This document shows, piece by piece, positions 14,196-14,556 of a DNA stretch of 14,556 nucleotides. The position numbers and the translations under genes were made by a program. Where the stretch lies: the NCBI GenBank assembly GCA_046496815.1, contig JAWOGN010000014.1:1-14556 (forward strand), read 5' to 3'. This DNA is from JAWOGN01 sp046496815. Its GTDB lineage: Bacteria; Desulfobacterota; DSM-4660; Desulfatiglandales; Desulfatiglandaceae. Below the pieces are notes generated by a model that was not told where the DNA came from, made no database searches, and saw only the letters and a list, made by a program, of their open reading frames with translations. Positions within the stretch are counted from its first letter, which is position 1; the number at the start of each line of letters is the position of its first letter.

Positions 14196-14380
14196 GAGTC
14201 CGGCTCCTTTCCCAAATTGTTTGCCACCCGGAAACGGCCCTTTTCCAGAATTTCGGCGTCGATCCGGCACGCGGACAAGTCCGGGAGGTGGGTCTGCCAT
14301 GCGGACATGTCGATGTACGTCCAACCGTATGCTTTTCCGTCTCTAATAGGAAGTCTCTTTTTTCCGAACCGGGACCGCAT
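14192..14380 (-). CDS. Small protein of unknown function coupled to the selenoprotein (62 aa)
   Basis: The frame from ATG 14380 to TGA 14194-14192 encodes 62 residues, GC-rich at third positions like a real gene. An in-frame TAA just before the ATG limits extension, so this is the longest possible product; no ribosome binding site is visible before it. The stop overlaps the selenoprotein start as GTGA, and the selenoprotein's ribosome binding site lies within this gene, so translation is probably coupled. The protein has a basic N-terminus, a central Tyr-Ile-Asp-Met-Ser-Ala-Trp segment, one Cys (SACRIDAE) and no membrane segment. I do not recognise the family. Other frames in the region look like shadows. 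It may be a truncated remnant, but the coupling suggests it is used. Confidence 0.5.
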   Translation of the reverse strand: MRSRFGKKRLPIRDGKAYGWTYIDMSAWQTHLPDLSACRIDAEILEKGRFRVANNLGKEPDS

Positions 14381-14455
14381 GGGTTTTTAGCTCTGAGTTT
14401 ATGTATGGACACTGACGGGTACAGTAAATTGTACAATATGTGGTTTTTCTCCATG

Positions 14456-14484
14456 ATTATATGAGATTCCGTGAGATATTGCAA
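14456..14484 (-). promoter_or_regulatory. Sigma-70 promoter for the selenoprotein unit
   Basis: On the minus strand, TTGCAA (14484-14479), 17 bases, then a perfect TATAAT (14461-14456). The start would be near 14448, about 68 bases before the ATG at 14380. There is no other gene in 14485-14556, which is AT-rich at its end. Confidence 0.55.
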
Positions 14485-14556
14485 TCCCGCGGATGCTGAG
14501 CGGGATGGGCTGATATTGAATGTTTTTGTTTTTTATGATATTTTATTTACATTAAG

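Noticed and set aside
13926..14390. 154-codon plus-strand frame
   Set aside because: It is the antisense shadow of the selenoprotein and its upstream partner; it has no ribosome binding site and an implausible composition.
14188..14484. 98-codon minus-strand frame overlapping the small gene in another frame
   Set aside because: Its first ATGs lie upstream of, or at, the predicted transcription start, and its sequence has a less protein-like composition than the coupled 62-codon frame.

Overview
The window looks chromosomal and comes from a selenocysteine-using bacterium with roughly balanced base composition. It most resembles Desulfobacterota (the former Deltaproteobacteria). That placement is inferred from the overall style of the proteins (glk, short-form gnd, three-ribbon topA, zinc-ribbon thrC) and from a small selenoprotein at the right end. 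No rRNA or other taxonomic marker is present. Most of the window is housekeeping metabolism in short operons, separated by intergenic DNA that holds repeats and structured leaders.

Left to right: (1) 1-493, two short plus-strand genes that look like the end of a phage tail module, so a prophage or remnant probably ends here. (2) 678-2708, glucokinase and a short-form 6-phosphogluconate dehydrogenase, both acting at the entry of glucose into central metabolism. (3) 2799-3087, a 289-bp element bounded by long perfect inverted repeats, probably a MITE-like non-autonomous element. (4) 3140-5734, topA. (5) 5755-7114, two minus-strand genes: a protein with two predicted tandem Sm/Hfq-like domains and a stand-alone response regulator, with a strong stem-loop between them. 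(6) 7468-10165, a plus-strand operon of a fumarylacetoacetase-family hydrolase, an alpha/beta hydrolase and a class I mannose-6-phosphate isomerase, preceded by two hairpins. (7) 10279-13103, minus-strand genes: an HD phosphohydrolase, then thrC-rlmH upstream of it, with a pair of inverted REP-like palindromes between rlmH and the HD gene. (8) 13356-13901, a VanZ-family membrane protein with a good sigma-70 promoter and a long structured leader. (9) 13958-14484, a minus-strand transcription unit with a near-consensus promoter. It carries a 62-codon gene of unknown function translationally coupled to a 71-residue selenoprotein containing two in-frame TGA codons.

The two most interesting items are the selenoprotein unit and the double Sm-fold protein. 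A standard gene caller misses the selenoprotein because UGA splits it. It has a glutaredoxin-like U-P-Y-T site near the N-terminus and a second U two residues before the true stop. A SECIS-like hairpin follows each UGA, and the second one overlaps a probable transcription terminator. The 197-residue double Sm-fold protein would put two Hfq-like units in one chain, which is not the usual layout of bacterial Hfq.
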